Origin: Diadema setosum
Lineage: Eukaryota > Echinodermata > Echinoidea > Diadematoida > Diadematidae
Assembly: GCF_964275005.1 (NCBI RefSeq)
Contig: NC_092693.1
Span: 20,017,706 to 20,081,705 of the forward strand
Reading direction: 5' to 3'
Length of the DNA stretch: 64,000 nucleotides
Shown here: piece by piece, positions 56,901 to 60,307 of the stretch
Layout: each line of letters starts with the position of its first letter
Numbering within the stretch: the stretch's first letter is position 1
Made by a program: the position numbers and the translations under genes
Notes under the pieces: generated by a model
What the model was told of the DNA's origin: nothing
Database searches by the model: none
Seen by the model: the letters and a program-made list of their open reading frames with translations, nothing else

Positions 56901-57661
56901 CCAGGAGACTTGTGTTGAATTGGTGTTTGATTGTAATTTAGAAACACTAATTAATGGCACCACATAATGGTTCCATGACATTTGCTCCTGCGACAATTGC
57001 TCCCATGAAATATCTGTAGGCTAAGCCCAACATAAAACCTACTCAAGAAACCTACTCAGAAAATAAGACCGGAGCAATTGTCGCAGGAGCAAATGTCGTG
57101 TCACCCCACATAATATGTAGGTGTGTCTTGTATGCGCTAAGTAACTCCCGTGGAAAATGACACAAAATTAAGTACTCATTCTGGATACTGTTAAACCAGA
57201 AACATTTGCGGCATGAAACTTTTGCGAATCAGAGCCAACTATCTTTTGTGCAGCATGAAATTGTTGTGAATTGCTACGAGTAATCAATGTCTTGTGTAGA
57301 CAAGAGAGCTTTTCTATATATTTCACTAAATTACAAATCATGGTTCCTTGCAAAATTTGTGAAAGTGTCATGCATGAGAAAATTTAGAAATGTGTATTCT
57401 GCTTTCCAGTTGGCACTCCATTAACTGATCCATAACAACAAACAAACCATGTTTATGAGAAACCTCTTCTGCTTTTTGAGAGAGAGAGAACATGAACAGC
57501 AGCCTCAGTTTAGATTTCCTCATGACAAAATGCTGATGTTGGTGTATCTTTCACCACTCAGGAGGAAGGATTCCTGCAGGTGTTCAACATCTTTGCTGCG
57601 GAGGACACTGAGTCGGACCTGAAGAAGTCAGCCCTGCAGCAGATGGCTATCATCTTGCAAG
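15268..57661 (+). CDS. RTTN: Rotatin (RTTN), 5' 18 coding exons; 3' part lies beyond the window
   Basis: Eighteen exons join in frame to 2713 coding bases (904 codons plus one base). Every intron is GT-AG and every phase matches. Diagnostic blocks that follow the vertebrate protein in order include FPAEIFLQRP (exon 6), GDGRDWD (exon 8), STFPWLPLT (exon 5), LQFSQMTLPQF and TTDIWQDSS (exon 9), and LLQGKLLM (exon 15). Exons 2-3 form the rotatin N-terminal armadillo-like domain. The rest is helical repeat with no enzyme motif. In vertebrates rotatin is a centriole and basal-body protein needed for procentriole elongation, cilia and left-right asymmetry; that role is assumed by homology. Vertebrate rotatin is about 2226 residues, so about 60 percent remains to the right. 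Introns range from about 290 bp to more than 6.3 kb and are loaded with mobile DNA. Confidence 0.95.
15664..16770. mobile_element. Inverted-repeat element in RTTN intron 1 (GGGGGTGTTTC ends)
   Basis: The left end GGGGGGTGTTTCTGTTCTTA (15664) and the inverted right end GGGGGTGTTTCACAAAGC (ending 16770) share AGTTACGAAGGAC and CTGGTGATCAGTTCTT farther in, about 80 bp in all. The same terminal word starts the small MITE at 22303-22461. The interior is CpG-rich and unlike a typical MITE. Confidence 0.6.
16159..16463. promoter_or_regulatory. CpG-rich core with diverging splice donors
   Basis: On the - strand, CACTTAAG followed by GTGAGT begins at 16158 reading left. On the + strand, CATTTTAG followed by GTAAGT begins at 16464 reading right. 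Between them is a CpG-rich stretch with AAAATGGCGCC near 16290. The layout suggests a bidirectional promoter with two short first exons, perhaps noncoding. The + exon has the wrong phase to feed RTTN exon 2 in its longest open frame, so it would have to be untranslated. Confidence 0.3.
16771..17690 (+). other. RTTN intron 1, middle part
   Basis: A+T-rich, with several AGATCTA words near 16973-17050 and a T-run of about 20 near 17430. No element was recognised. Confidence 0.35.
17700..18460 (-). pseudogene. Degraded LINE reverse transcriptase C-terminal fragment
   Basis: On the - strand the translation reads DLSQLEKWATDWGMRFNADK, then HILKYTPQHPCLGLTIADDL, then KKANTELALLRRNINFCPEN and LVRSSLEYGACVWGPYLRKD, then SRSQVLRLTSFFKVVEGLVP. 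This order is typical of the thumb and C-terminal region of CR1/Jockey-like non-LTR reverse transcriptases (LGFLRRNL, LVRPQLEYASSVWDP). At least two stops and a frame change interrupt it, and the catalytic half is absent. Confidence 0.85.
18470..19300 (+). other. RTTN intron 1, unremarkable stretch
   Basis: No gene or repeat with legible ends was recognised. Confidence 0.3.
19301..19706. mobile_element. Pogo/Tigger-like MITE
   Basis: The left end TACAGTCCGACCTCTCCTAT (19301) and the inverted right end TACAGTCTGACCCCTCCTAT (ending 19706) differ by few bases and continue with CGG-type words. The TA at each outer edge fits a TA target duplication. The CAGT-GACC start resembles pogo-group termini. 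There is no transposase frame. Confidence 0.75.
19707..20265 (+). other. Pyrimidine-rich stretch in RTTN intron 1
   Basis: The + strand is strongly CT-rich from about 19870 to 20250 (many CTTTCCTT words and long T-runs). Open frames rich in Phe, Leu and Ser reflect this composition only. Confidence 0.5.
20266..20636 (+). repeat. Dispersed repeat, copy 1 (GCCAAGCAGCTCATTTCC family)
   Basis: It shares GCCAAGCAGCTCATTTCC at the left, CATTTAAATCCA and TTTTTGAGTTATT in the body, a CAAACAAACAAACC tract, and TAACCTC-TTGGC-AGGTAA at the right with 42452-42856. The short inverted words at both ends (CCGCCAAG / CTTGGCGC) suggest a DNA element. The class is unknown. Confidence 0.7.
20697..20851. mobile_element. 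Small MITE with CAGTTGCATAAAA ends
   Basis: CCCAGTTGCATAAAAGTTGA at the left matches the inverse of the right end (CTGTTGCATAAAAAGATGG). TAAGCAAG inside the left arm pairs with the inverse of CTTACTTAC. The element is about 155 bp and noncoding. Confidence 0.65.
21118..21305 (+). CDS. RTTN: RTTN coding exon 2
   Basis: The acceptor is ATACCAG. The exon encodes HEVEEIRARALTNLLSKLE and then LIRLLEWFNF, matching vertebrate rotatin (LFLHLLEWFNF). The donor is GTGAGT at 21306, phase 0. It belongs to the rotatin N-terminal armadillo-like domain. Confidence 0.95.
22303..22461. mobile_element. 159-bp MITE with GGGGGGTGTTTCATCAACG termini
   Basis: The arms GGGGGTGTTTCATCAACGTT and (inverted) GGGGGTGTTTCATCAACGCT are nearly identical over 24 bp. 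A second inverted word, TGTCGGCGCTGACA, occurs just inside each arm and is itself palindromic. High arm identity suggests a fairly young copy. Confidence 0.85.
22940..23349. mobile_element. MITE with TCGTGA-GGCCCCACC termini and internal direct repeats
   Basis: The left end TCGTGAAATTGGCCCCACCG pairs with the inverse of the right end (TCGTGACATAGGCCCCACCA). Inside, a unit of GGTGGGGC followed by TTCACGAGTGTATGA-like sequence recurs near 23190, 23265 and 23330. A telomere-like GGTTAGGTTAGGGTTAGG tract lies at 22993-23030. Confidence 0.65.
23352..25201 (+). other. RTTN intron 2, right part
   Basis: A+T-rich intron. A T-run lies at 24238-24249. No gene and no element with clear ends was recognised. 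Confidence 0.35.
25202..25397 (+). CDS. RTTN: RTTN coding exon 3
   Basis: The exon begins HASAVEHLVKIGAVEFLSQL, matching vertebrate PAVQHLVDVGAVEFLSKL, and ends with the LLSLPADTPSVSS segment (vertebrate LFLLPSEVPALSS). The acceptor is CCAG after a T-rich tract. The donor GTGGGT at 25398 is weak but fits the phase (1). Confidence 0.93.
25640..26480. repeat. Large palindromic repeat with a TTAA MITE in its centre
   Basis: The left arm contains ATCAGTGAGAATTGGATG and TTTAACTTTGGAACAG. The right arm contains the inverse, CAGTTCCAAAGTTAAAC and CATCCAATTCTCACCGATC. The centre has the hairpin AACCCACTCGCTGCGC-TCGTGGGTT, which abuts the inserted element at 25960-26337. Confidence 0.7.
25960..26337. 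mobile_element. TTAA-bounded fold-back MITE (AGGGATAGT family)
   Basis: TTAAAGGGATAGTGCAATAT at the left and ATCCCTTTAA at the right, with whole-length inverted arms meeting at a centre near 26155-26170. Removing it leaves one TTAA between GTGGGT and ACAGTTCC of the host palindrome. Confidence 0.85.
27389..27529 (+). CDS. RTTN: RTTN coding exon 4 (less conserved)
   Basis: The acceptor is TTATAG. The reading ERKNDPSWHAALSPETG followed by GYFPPSVAL aligns only at GYFP with the vertebrate protein. The segment is rich in Ser, Pro and Arg, like a flexible linker. Phase fits on both sides (1 and 1) and the donor is a strong GTAAGT. Confidence 0.8.
27899..28554. mobile_element. TTAA-type element, copy 1 (AGTGTATCT family)
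   Basis: Most of its length aligns with 51197-51777 (GTCCTTAGAAC, CATCACAAAAAA, ACAATGTCAGAAAA, CAGTTACACTTTAA). The right end at TTAA (28551-28554) is clear; the left end is blurred. A 93-bp element sits inside at 28025-28117. Confidence 0.65.
28025..28117. mobile_element. 93-bp TTAA MITE, copy 1 (CCYRTTGAGGA family)
   Basis: The ends TTAACCTGTTGAGGAT and, inverted, TTAACCCATTGAGGAT. The inner sequence (ACTCGGGCAAGAGT-CTATGGGA, TGTTGTAGCAAAATCA) is shared with 55999-56091. It lies inside the larger TTAA element. Confidence 0.85.
28560..29990 (+). other. RTTN intron 4, middle part
   Basis: Holds a C-run at 28751-28770, a T-run near 29470-29484 and a CT-rich tract near 29420-29460. No element with clear ends was recognised. 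Confidence 0.35.
29996..30706. repeat. Probable inverted-repeat element with GGGGGGG-rich termini
   Basis: GAGCCGGGGGGGCTCCCAGG at the left loosely pairs with the inverse of GGGGGCCTCCCCCCTAGAG at the right. The inner segment GCAAATTTGGTGTCAAAAGA and GGGAGACTCAAAAG resembles part of the fold-back element at 59165-60303, so the two may belong to one family. Confidence 0.45.
31062..32043. mobile_element. Fold-back element with arms of about 190-210 bp and YY1-like words
   Basis: The left arm (31062-31252: GTGGGGCAGATATGTG, CATCCGGCGGAAAGTAT, GATCCAAGAGATCTGG, GATCCCTATCTTCAGTTC) is the inverse of the right arm (31834-32043). A third, partial copy of the GGCGGCCAT block lies at about 31680-31765. 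AAAATGGCGGCC or its inverse occurs near 31187, 31733 and 31897. Confidence 0.8.
32056..32094. repeat. (GA)n microsatellite
   Basis: An uninterrupted run of about 39 bases of GA/AG, abutting the fold-back element on its right. Confidence 0.95.
32225..32315 (+). CDS. RTTN: RTTN coding exon 5
   Basis: This 91-base exon encodes [18 protein letters not shown] and then ATDVHVLRSTN. It matches vertebrate [20 protein letters not shown]. The donor is GTAAGT at 32316, phase 2. The exon is partly hidden because its frame is closed by stops in the flanking introns. Confidence 0.92.
32338..32558. mobile_element. TTAA-bounded MITE (AGAGGAAATCCACCCC family)
   Basis: The ends TTAAAGAGGAAATCCACCCC and, inverted, TTAAAGAGAAAATCTACCCC match over about 24 bp. 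It lies 22 bases after the exon 5 donor. A related single end, TTAAAGAGGAAGTCC, occurs at about 27154. Confidence 0.85.
33159..34063 (+). mobile_element. Helitron/Helentron-like element, copy A
   Basis: The left end holds ACCCCCGCCAAACAAAGTTT and a GGGGGTAT inverse, then a (GGTCGGGC)n tract (33210-33275) and body units with CTTGGCACAGATGTGTGCC and TTGCCATGGTAACGGCAT repeated about four times. The right end is GGCGGGGGTAT, the stem-loop GTCGCTGTAGCGAC and TTTCTAGT, ending at 34063. Terminal stem-loop plus CTAGT is the expected Helitron-type 3' end. There is no Rep/helicase frame. Confidence 0.65.
34250..34330. mobile_element. 81-bp TTAA MITE (CCCATTCCAT family)
   Basis: TTAACCCATTCCATATGGGA at the left; the right end inverted reads TTAACCCGTTCCATGAAG. 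Confidence 0.75.
34556..35083. mobile_element. TTAA-type fold-back MITE, AGGGATAGT family, compound copy
   Basis: It starts AAGGGATAGTACAGTATC and ends GAAACTGTACCATCCCTG. An extra partial arm at about 34556-34700 precedes a fuller copy, suggesting either a rearrangement or one copy inserted next to another. The outer TTAA sites are no longer intact. Confidence 0.65.
35090..36048 (+). other. RTTN intron 5, right part
   Basis: No gene or bounded element was recognised. The stretch 35350-35750 is somewhat richer in G+C and may be an old element. Confidence 0.3.
36049..36163 (+). CDS. RTTN: RTTN coding exon 6
   Basis: The acceptor is CCCTGTAG. The exon encodes SLCSPQSHVVLTSCDF, then VVLHDFPAEIFLQRPAIIK, nearly identical to vertebrate VIMQDFPAEIFLQRPKIV. 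The donor is GTGAGA, phase 0. This is the most conserved block of the gene in this window. Confidence 0.96.
36366..36480. repeat. Diverged half copy of the AGGACAAGTTCACC fold-back family
   Basis: TAGTAGTCTTTCTATCC, CATAACTTTTACACAG and CACTGATGTGTTTT align in order with the right arm of the element at 40478-41045. Confidence 0.5.
36542..36695 (+). CDS. RTTN: RTTN coding exon 7
   Basis: The exon starts SLLLLLADSRQAVADE and ends RLQFYHDPALYCPKQ (vertebrate RLNFHRDPGFFSNKH). Two in-phase acceptors exist, CCGAAG at 36541 and CTCATAG at 36517. The downstream one was preferred because it reproduces vertebrate spacing (QRPKIVQSLLSLL). The upstream one would add eight residues. The donor is GTATGG, phase 1. 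Confidence 0.9.
37405..38359 (+). mobile_element. Helitron/Helentron-like element, copy B
   Basis: The left end is TGCCTCTGCCACGAAGTGTC-CGTGGAGGCATT followed by GTCCGTCCGTCC. The body has repeated AGGTCAAG/TGAAAATGCT units about 130-150 bp apart. The right end is ATGGCAGAGGCATACCAG, CACCATAGCGAC and TTTCTAGT (38359). Noncoding. Confidence 0.7.
38360..39937 (+). other. RTTN intron 7, right part
   Basis: Holds a CAAA-rich run at 39017-39060 and T-runs near 39657 and 39845. No gene or bounded element was recognised. Confidence 0.35.
39938..40100 (+). CDS. RTTN: RTTN coding exon 8
   Basis: The first bases complete an Asp codon; then come a Ser/Thr-rich stretch and RPSIIGRNNRRVSGDGRDWD, matching vertebrate [20 protein letters not shown]. 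The donor is GTGAGT at 40101, phase 2. The basic, Ser-rich character suggests a disordered, possibly phosphorylated linker between helical-repeat regions. Confidence 0.94.
40314..41113. mobile_element. TACTGTA-type MITE, copy C, inside the Helitron-like element
   Basis: The ends TATATGCACCATATTTC and, inverted, TATATGGCATATATTGAG. The body (GTGAGTCGGGCTATTTGC, ATCACCTCTGATTCC, TTGCGAAATTTTCGGTAAGT) aligns in order with the complete copy at 47533-47766. It is split at a TTAA by 40478-41045. Confidence 0.7.
40478..41045. mobile_element. TTAA-bounded long fold-back element (AGGACAAGTTCACC family)
   Basis: The left arm TTAAAGGACAAGTTCACCTT continues as the exact or near-exact inverse of the right arm for more than 120 bases (ATAAACATAAGGATTGAGA, ACACATCAGTGAAAGTTTGA, ATTGGACAATCCGTT). 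The ends are TTAA at 40478 and 41042. There is no open frame of note in the roughly 300-bp centre. Confidence 0.9.
41939..42338. mobile_element. TTAA-bounded fold-back MITE (AGGGATGGT family)
   Basis: TTAAAGGGATGGTATAGTAT at the left and GACTGTACCATCTCTTTAA at the right. The arms meet near 42130-42160, where GTGGGTCC-TTTCCCACC forms the tip. Confidence 0.85.
42452..42856 (+). repeat. Dispersed repeat, copy 2 (GCCAAGCAGCTCATTTCC family)
   Basis: Starts CATCCGCCAAGCAGCTCATT and ends ATAACCTCTTTGGCAGAGGT-AA, parallel to 20266-20636 along its whole length. Confidence 0.7.
42860..44204 (+). other. RTTN intron 8, right part
   Basis: Two loosely similar segments (GTGGTGACGTTGAGAAATTTCA near 43553 and GTGGATGACCTTGAAAAATTCA near 43735) hint at an old internal duplication. 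No gene was recognised. Confidence 0.35.
44205..44472 (+). CDS. RTTN: RTTN coding exon 9
   Basis: This is the longest exon here. A proline-rich start (PPLPEPATPVPDPETD) leads into LQFSQMTLPQFTLEVTEHAL (vertebrate [20 protein letters not shown]) and TTDIWQDSSVSG (vertebrate STDIWDDSSLFG). The acceptor is GCCACAG. The donor GTATGG begins at 44473, phase 0. Confidence 0.95.
44473..45336 (+). other. RTTN intron 9 with a short hairpin
   Basis: A hairpin AGCTTACCTGAGCCGAAGGC-TCAAATAAGCT lies at 44757-44789. Otherwise no feature was recognised. Confidence 0.4.
45337..45516 (+). CDS. RTTN: RTTN coding exon 10
   Basis: TDKMNECLETLGALIHHHC matches vertebrate DMKEKLLLVLGALGETL. The exon continues through a His-rich loop to YTLLYCEHFVPASK. 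The acceptor is CCCACAG and the donor GTGTGT, phase 0 on both sides. The local GC content is much higher than in the flanks. Confidence 0.92.
45920..46132 (+). CDS. RTTN: RTTN coding exon 11
   Basis: SGDVLPEVLSSALGVMLLD corresponds to vertebrate ASEFLPEPMSTALFLLSLD. The exon goes on with a helical segment rich in Cys, Glu and Arg, and ends LIREKSGM. The acceptor is CCTTCAG and the donor GTAGGT, phase 0. Confidence 0.9.
46133..46896 (+). other. RTTN intron 11
   Basis: Nothing recognisable besides an ATCATTATCATATATCATCA tract near 46710. Confidence 0.4.
46897..47000 (+). CDS. RTTN: RTTN coding exon 12
   Basis: SLADKIHSVNEACLSWGYHR followed by MKEVIDVLVQTCSD fits the vertebrate region LIKEIISICSGIWK. 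The acceptor is CTGCTAG and the donor GTAAGT, phase 2. Conservation is modest, but the splice phases force this reading. Confidence 0.85.
47533..47766. mobile_element. TACTGTA MITE, copy A (complete, 234 bp)
   Basis: The ends TACTGTATACGCTGAATATT and, inverted, TACTGTAAAGGCCATATATT. Internal words recur as inverses (TTTCGTGAGTCAGC / CACGAAATTGTCGGG). It serves as the reference for the two interrupted copies. Confidence 0.8.
48034..48169 (+). CDS. RTTN: RTTN coding exon 13
   Basis: The acceptor is ATACACAG. The exon encodes VQCRQALLCYMAHPDASCRL and then NTYQACLKITQ, corresponding to vertebrate QKVLLHMLSHPLPRVKAECY and HCCLEIAK. The donor is GTAAGG, phase 0. A Helitron-like element begins within about 20 bases of this donor. 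Confidence 0.9.
48178..49322 (+). mobile_element. Helitron/Helentron-like element, copy C
   Basis: The left end TTATGCCTCCACCACGGAGT, then GTCCCTCCATCTGTC-type repeats. The body units each contain GGTCAAAGGTCAAGGTCA-like sequence and TGAAACTTAGTGTATACATG. The right end is ATGGCGGAGGCATACCAG, the stem-loop CGCCATAGCG and TTTTCTAGT (49322). It starts about 10-20 bases after the exon 13 donor. Confidence 0.7.
49323..50409 (+). other. RTTN intron 13, middle part
   Basis: A palindromic ACACCTGCTCTTTGAAACAG-GTGTTGCA hairpin lies near 50115-50145. No gene was recognised. Confidence 0.35.
50410..50880 (+). mobile_element. Helitron/Helentron-like element, copy D (3' part only)
   Basis: It aligns with the last 470 bases of copy C (CTCTTGGGAATTTTAGGG, TTACACTTTTTCTTC, CACACATTGTCAAGACATTG) and ends GTGGCGGAGGCAAACCAG, the stem-loop GTCGCCATAGCGA and TTTCTAGT at 50880. 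The left end is missing. Confidence 0.7.
50935..50967. repeat. (GT)n microsatellite
   Basis: About 16 GT units follow a T-run. Confidence 0.95.
51125..51944. mobile_element. TACTGTA MITE, copy B, split by a TTAA element
   Basis: The left part (51125-51196) and right part (51778-51944) together align with copy A. The outer ends are TACTATATATGCTGAGTATT and, inverted, TACTGTATGCCATATATTTA. The break falls at a TTAA present once in copy A. Confidence 0.8.
51197..51777. mobile_element. TTAA-bounded element, copy 2 (AGYGWATCT family)
   Basis: The left end TTAAAGCGAATCTCTC and the inverted right end TTAAAGTGTATCTG form a TIR of about 13 bp. The element is 581 bp with no open frame of note. TTAA at both edges is duplicated relative to copy A of the host MITE. 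Confidence 0.85.
52359..52484 (+). CDS. RTTN: RTTN coding exon 14
   Basis: DSLQVKEAIQPGSEVSYKVT is followed by AILHEIACYGLDDACAE, matching vertebrate VLYEISVFGIQEPESE. The acceptor is GCATTCAG and the donor GTATGT, phase 0. Confidence 0.93.
52485..53815 (+). other. RTTN intron 14, left part
   Basis: No gene or bounded element recognised. An A-run lies at 52570-52581 and a short (TATAG)n run near 53668-53682. Confidence 0.35.
53820..53918. repeat. (TA)n microsatellite, two blocks
   Basis: TA runs occupy 53820-53876 and 53892-53918 and are separated by a short unique spacer. Confidence 0.95.
53951..54127. repeat. Near-perfect hairpin with arms of about 80 bp
   Basis: The left arm (TATACAAATAGTGAATGGTC, CGAGTGCAATGG, GGTGAAAGAT, TCTATTCAAC) pairs with the right arm (GTTGAATAG, ATCTTTCACC, CCATTGCACGAG, GACCATACACTATTTGT). 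The loop is GAGGCGAAGCCGA. It is probably the core of an inverted-repeat element; no outer ends were settled. Confidence 0.75.
54520..55130 (+). other. RTTN intron 14, right part
   Basis: A-runs near 54968-54990 and a short TA run at 54993-55006. No gene seen. Confidence 0.35.
55131..55247 (+). CDS. RTTN: RTTN coding exon 15
   Basis: This 39-codon exon encodes LLLSLLQGKLLMDPSLWGDL then IQALLPVLPLLQ, matching vertebrate IMLYLLQGRLMMTALTWNKF and IESLCPVIPILQ. The acceptor is ACTTTTCAG and the donor GTACAA, phase 0. Confidence 0.95.
55541..55695 (+). CDS. RTTN: RTTN coding exon 16
   Basis: ARVGVSHPAVGRCVNDLVHK is followed by EQVQGALRLLFSKDF, corresponding to vertebrate TRLKSMLRLLLVKKPSVRS. The acceptor is GTCCCAG and the donor GTAATG, phase 2. 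The intron before it (55248-55540) is the shortest in the gene here. Confidence 0.9.
55999..56091. mobile_element. 93-bp TTAA MITE, copy 2 (CCYRTTGAGGA family)
   Basis: It starts TTAATCCACTGAGGACGAG and its right end inverted reads TTAACCCGTTGAGGACGG. The body matches 28025-28117. Confidence 0.85.
56297..56360 (+). repeat. Single pogo/Tigger-like terminus
   Basis: TACAGTTCGACCTCGATTAT followed by repeated TCCGGA words resembles the ends of pogo-group elements. No matching right end was found before exon 17, about 60 bases away. Confidence 0.5.
56420..56585 (+). CDS. RTTN: RTTN coding exon 17
   Basis: VRTEASTTLMWHLLQEPEA continues the helical repeat (vertebrate VRSLALKLLAFHLTSEEGA) and ends in an acidic linker with DLFIFSSASSLDDDGG (vertebrate VTDLFIGKK region). 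The acceptor is CCCCACAG and the donor GTCAGG, phase 0. Confidence 0.92.
56586..57561 (+). other. RTTN intron 17
   Basis: Holds a G-run at 56740-56754 and a pair of inverse words (ACATTTGCTCCTGCGACAAT near 56979 and its inverse near 57070) that may mark a small inverted-repeat element of about 120 bp. Confidence 0.45.
57562..57661 (+). CDS. RTTN: RTTN coding exon 18, last one in the window
   Basis: EEGFLQVFNIFAAEDTESD precedes DLKKSALQQMAIILQ, matching vertebrate [20 protein letters not shown]. The donor is GTGTGT with one base carried over (phase 1). No convincing exon 19 was found between 57662 and the end of the window, so intron 18 exceeds 6.3 kb. Confidence 0.92.
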
Positions 57662-57764
57662 GTGTGTCAGAAATGCCTTTTTTTTTCTTTTTTTTTTGCC
57701 AGTATTTTGTACTGGCCTTTTTGCCATAAAAATGCTGCATGTTTTATGGTAAGTAGTTTGTTTT

Positions 57765-59131
57765 TATGCCTCCGCCACGAAGTGGTGCCGGAGGCATTAT
57801 GTTTTCGGGTTGTCCGTCCGTCCGTACGTACGTCCGTACGTACGTCCGTACGTCTGTACGTCCGTACGTCCGTACGTCCGTACGTCCGTCCGCTTTCGTT
57901 TACGCGATAACTTGAGTATTATTTACTGGAATTTTACCAAACTTGGTCCAAGTATGAAGTATGATGGGGCAACGATTTGATAAGATTTTGGGTGAAATCG
58001 GCTAAAGATCAAAGGTCAAAGGTCAAGGTCAAATCATGAAATTGTATCCGTTTACGCGATAACTCAAGACTGTATGGAGCAAATTTCACCAAACTTTGTT
58101 GGAGGATGATGTATGATGGAACAATTACTTGATTAGTTTTTCAGTGAAATCGGACAGAGGTCAAAGGTCAAAGATCAAGGTCAAATCCTAAAATTTATCT
58201 GTTTATGTGATAACTCAAAACTGGATGAAGCAGCTTTCACCAAACTTGGTCCAAGGATGATGTATGATGGGACAATTAGTTGAGTAGATTCTAGTGACAT
58301 TGACAAGAGGTCAAAGGTCAAAAGGTCAAGGTCAAATGCTAAAAATGTTGCTATTTCCCCCATATCTATGCAATGCCCGCAGTTATTTTCTTGAAACTTA
58401 GTGTAGACATGTACTACTGCGTAAGGATTCTCCAGAGAGTTTCATGTCATAAGGTCAAAGGTCAAAAGGTCAAAGGTTAGGTGAAAATGTTGCAATATCA
58501 CTTTTCTCGCAAATGGTTCAATGTATCTTCATGGAACATGGTACATATGCATGTACTGACTGGCAGGGATTATCTAGGGAATTTAGGGGTCATGGGTCAA
58601 TAGTCAGGGGTTCAAAGGTCAAGGTCAACTCCTCAAAATGTTACTACTGTATTTCCCTCATACATGTATACTAGTATATGCAATGATTGCATTATTAGTT
58701 TTAAAAGTGTTTAATATATGTACATGTATTACTTGATGGAGATTCTCTTGGAAATTTCCAGCCAGAAGGTCAAAGGTTAAGGGTCAAAGGTCAGGTTTAA
58801 ATGAAAAAAAAAATTTGTACTGTAATTACACTCTTTCTTCATACCTTGAAAATTATACTCAATGCATAAACTTATAATAAGGTCGGTCAGAAGTCAAGTA
58901 AAAATTTTCAATTCCCCAAATATGTGTACCTGCACTCTTTAATAGACAATTATAGCAAACCCAGTTCGTGAAAAGTGAACATTCAAGATATTTCTGACAA
59001 ACCTGTTATTTCGATATTTTGCCAGTTATGTGAAACTGTCATCACACATTGTCAAGACATTGTACTATACACCTATTGGGAGAATCATGCATTATGGCGG
59101 AGGCATCAGTCGCCGTAGCGACATTTCTAGT
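57765..59131 (+). mobile_element. Helitron/Helentron-like element, copy E (longest)
   Basis: The left end TATGCCTCCGCCACGAAGTG-GTGCCGGAGGCATT, then a (CCGTACGT)n tract (57811-57894). The body has ten or so units with GGTCAAAGGTCAAGGTCA. The right end is ATGGCGGAGGCATCAGTCGC, CGTAGCGAC and TTTCTAGT at 59131. There is no open frame for a replication protein. Confidence 0.7.
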
Positions 59132-59164
59132 TTCCCTAATTGTATCACTACTTAATTATTACTT

Positions 59165-60303
59165 GGGTACCTAAGGGGGGGAGGGGGGGTCACCGTGCAC
59201 CCCCCCCCCCCCCCGACTCCTCAAAACTTACATTTTCAGGATCCTCATGACATACCAAAACATAATCAAGATGTTAACAGGAACGAAAAGTGGCTGTTCT
59301 AGGTGAAATTTAATGTATTCTATTGTTTTTCATAATTTCTTATGTATTTCTTTGTTTTTCAACTTTTTCAACTTTTGTTTTTTCTTTGTTTTTCTATTGG
59401 AAATTGTCACTGACCACTTTTCTACCATAATTAGCACAAAACTAATCAATGAAAGTGATTAATTGTAAAAATAATCAGGTTTTCATGACCTTCATGACAG
59501 AGCACCTGTTTTCCATAGGAAATGTACACAAAATCACAAAATTGTGCCCGTTTTGGGGAGACATACCGTTACAATAATGGGCGTGACTTCGCAAAAGTAT
59601 ACGCGGATGTTGCAAATTTGGTCTCAGAAGTTGTGCGAGACTTGACCAAACAAAGTCAAGAAGCCTCGCGACAGATTTATAGCGCAAAACTTTGAGGGGG
59701 GGGGGGGGTGGCGGATCCCCCCCCCCCCATCCTTATGTATGTATGTAATATATATGTGCTTACATGGCATACCTAAGGGGGGGGGGGTCACCATGCACCC
59801 CCCAGGACTCCTCAAAACTTACTTGACTTTGTTTTGTTCAAGTCTCACGCAACTTTTGAGACCAAATTTGCAACTTCCCCGCATACTTTTGCAAAGTCAC
59901 GCCCATTTTTGTAACGGAATGTCGTCCCAAAACGGGCACAATTTTGTGCTTTTGTGTACATTTCCTATGGAAAACAGGTGCTCTGTCATGAAAGTCATGA
60001 AAACCTGATTATTTTTACAATTAATCACTTTCATTGATTAGTTTTGTGCTAATTATGGTAGAAAAGTGATCAGTGACAATTTCCAATAGAAAAACAAAGA
60101 AAAAACAAAAGTTGAAAAAGTTGAAAAACAAAGAAATACATAAGAAATTATGAAAAACAATCGAATACATTAAATTTCACCTAGAACAGCCACTTTTCGT
60201 TCCTGTTAACATCTTGATTATGTTTTGGTATGTCATGAGGATCCTGAAAATGTAAGTTTCGAGGAGTCCTGGGGGGTGCATGGTGACCCCCCCTTAGGTA
60301 CCC
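59165..60303. mobile_element. Long fold-back element with arms of about 490 bp
   Basis: The left arm 59165-59662 starts GGGTACCTAAGGGGGGG. The right arm 59821-60303 ends CCCCCCTTAGGTACCC. Between these, the arms share long inverse stretches (TTTTCAGGATCCTCATGACA, GGAACGAAAAGTGGCTGTTC, AAAACAGGTGCTCTGTCATG). The centre contains a further copy of the terminal GGGGGG-TCACCATGCACCCCC block at about 59775-59805. Several C- and G-runs interrupt it. Confidence 0.85.
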
Positions 60304-60307
60304 GACT

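Noticed and set aside
57811-57894. CCGTACGT tract considered as a CRISPR-like or regulatory array
   Set aside because: It is a simple microsatellite at the left end of a mobile element, with no spacers.
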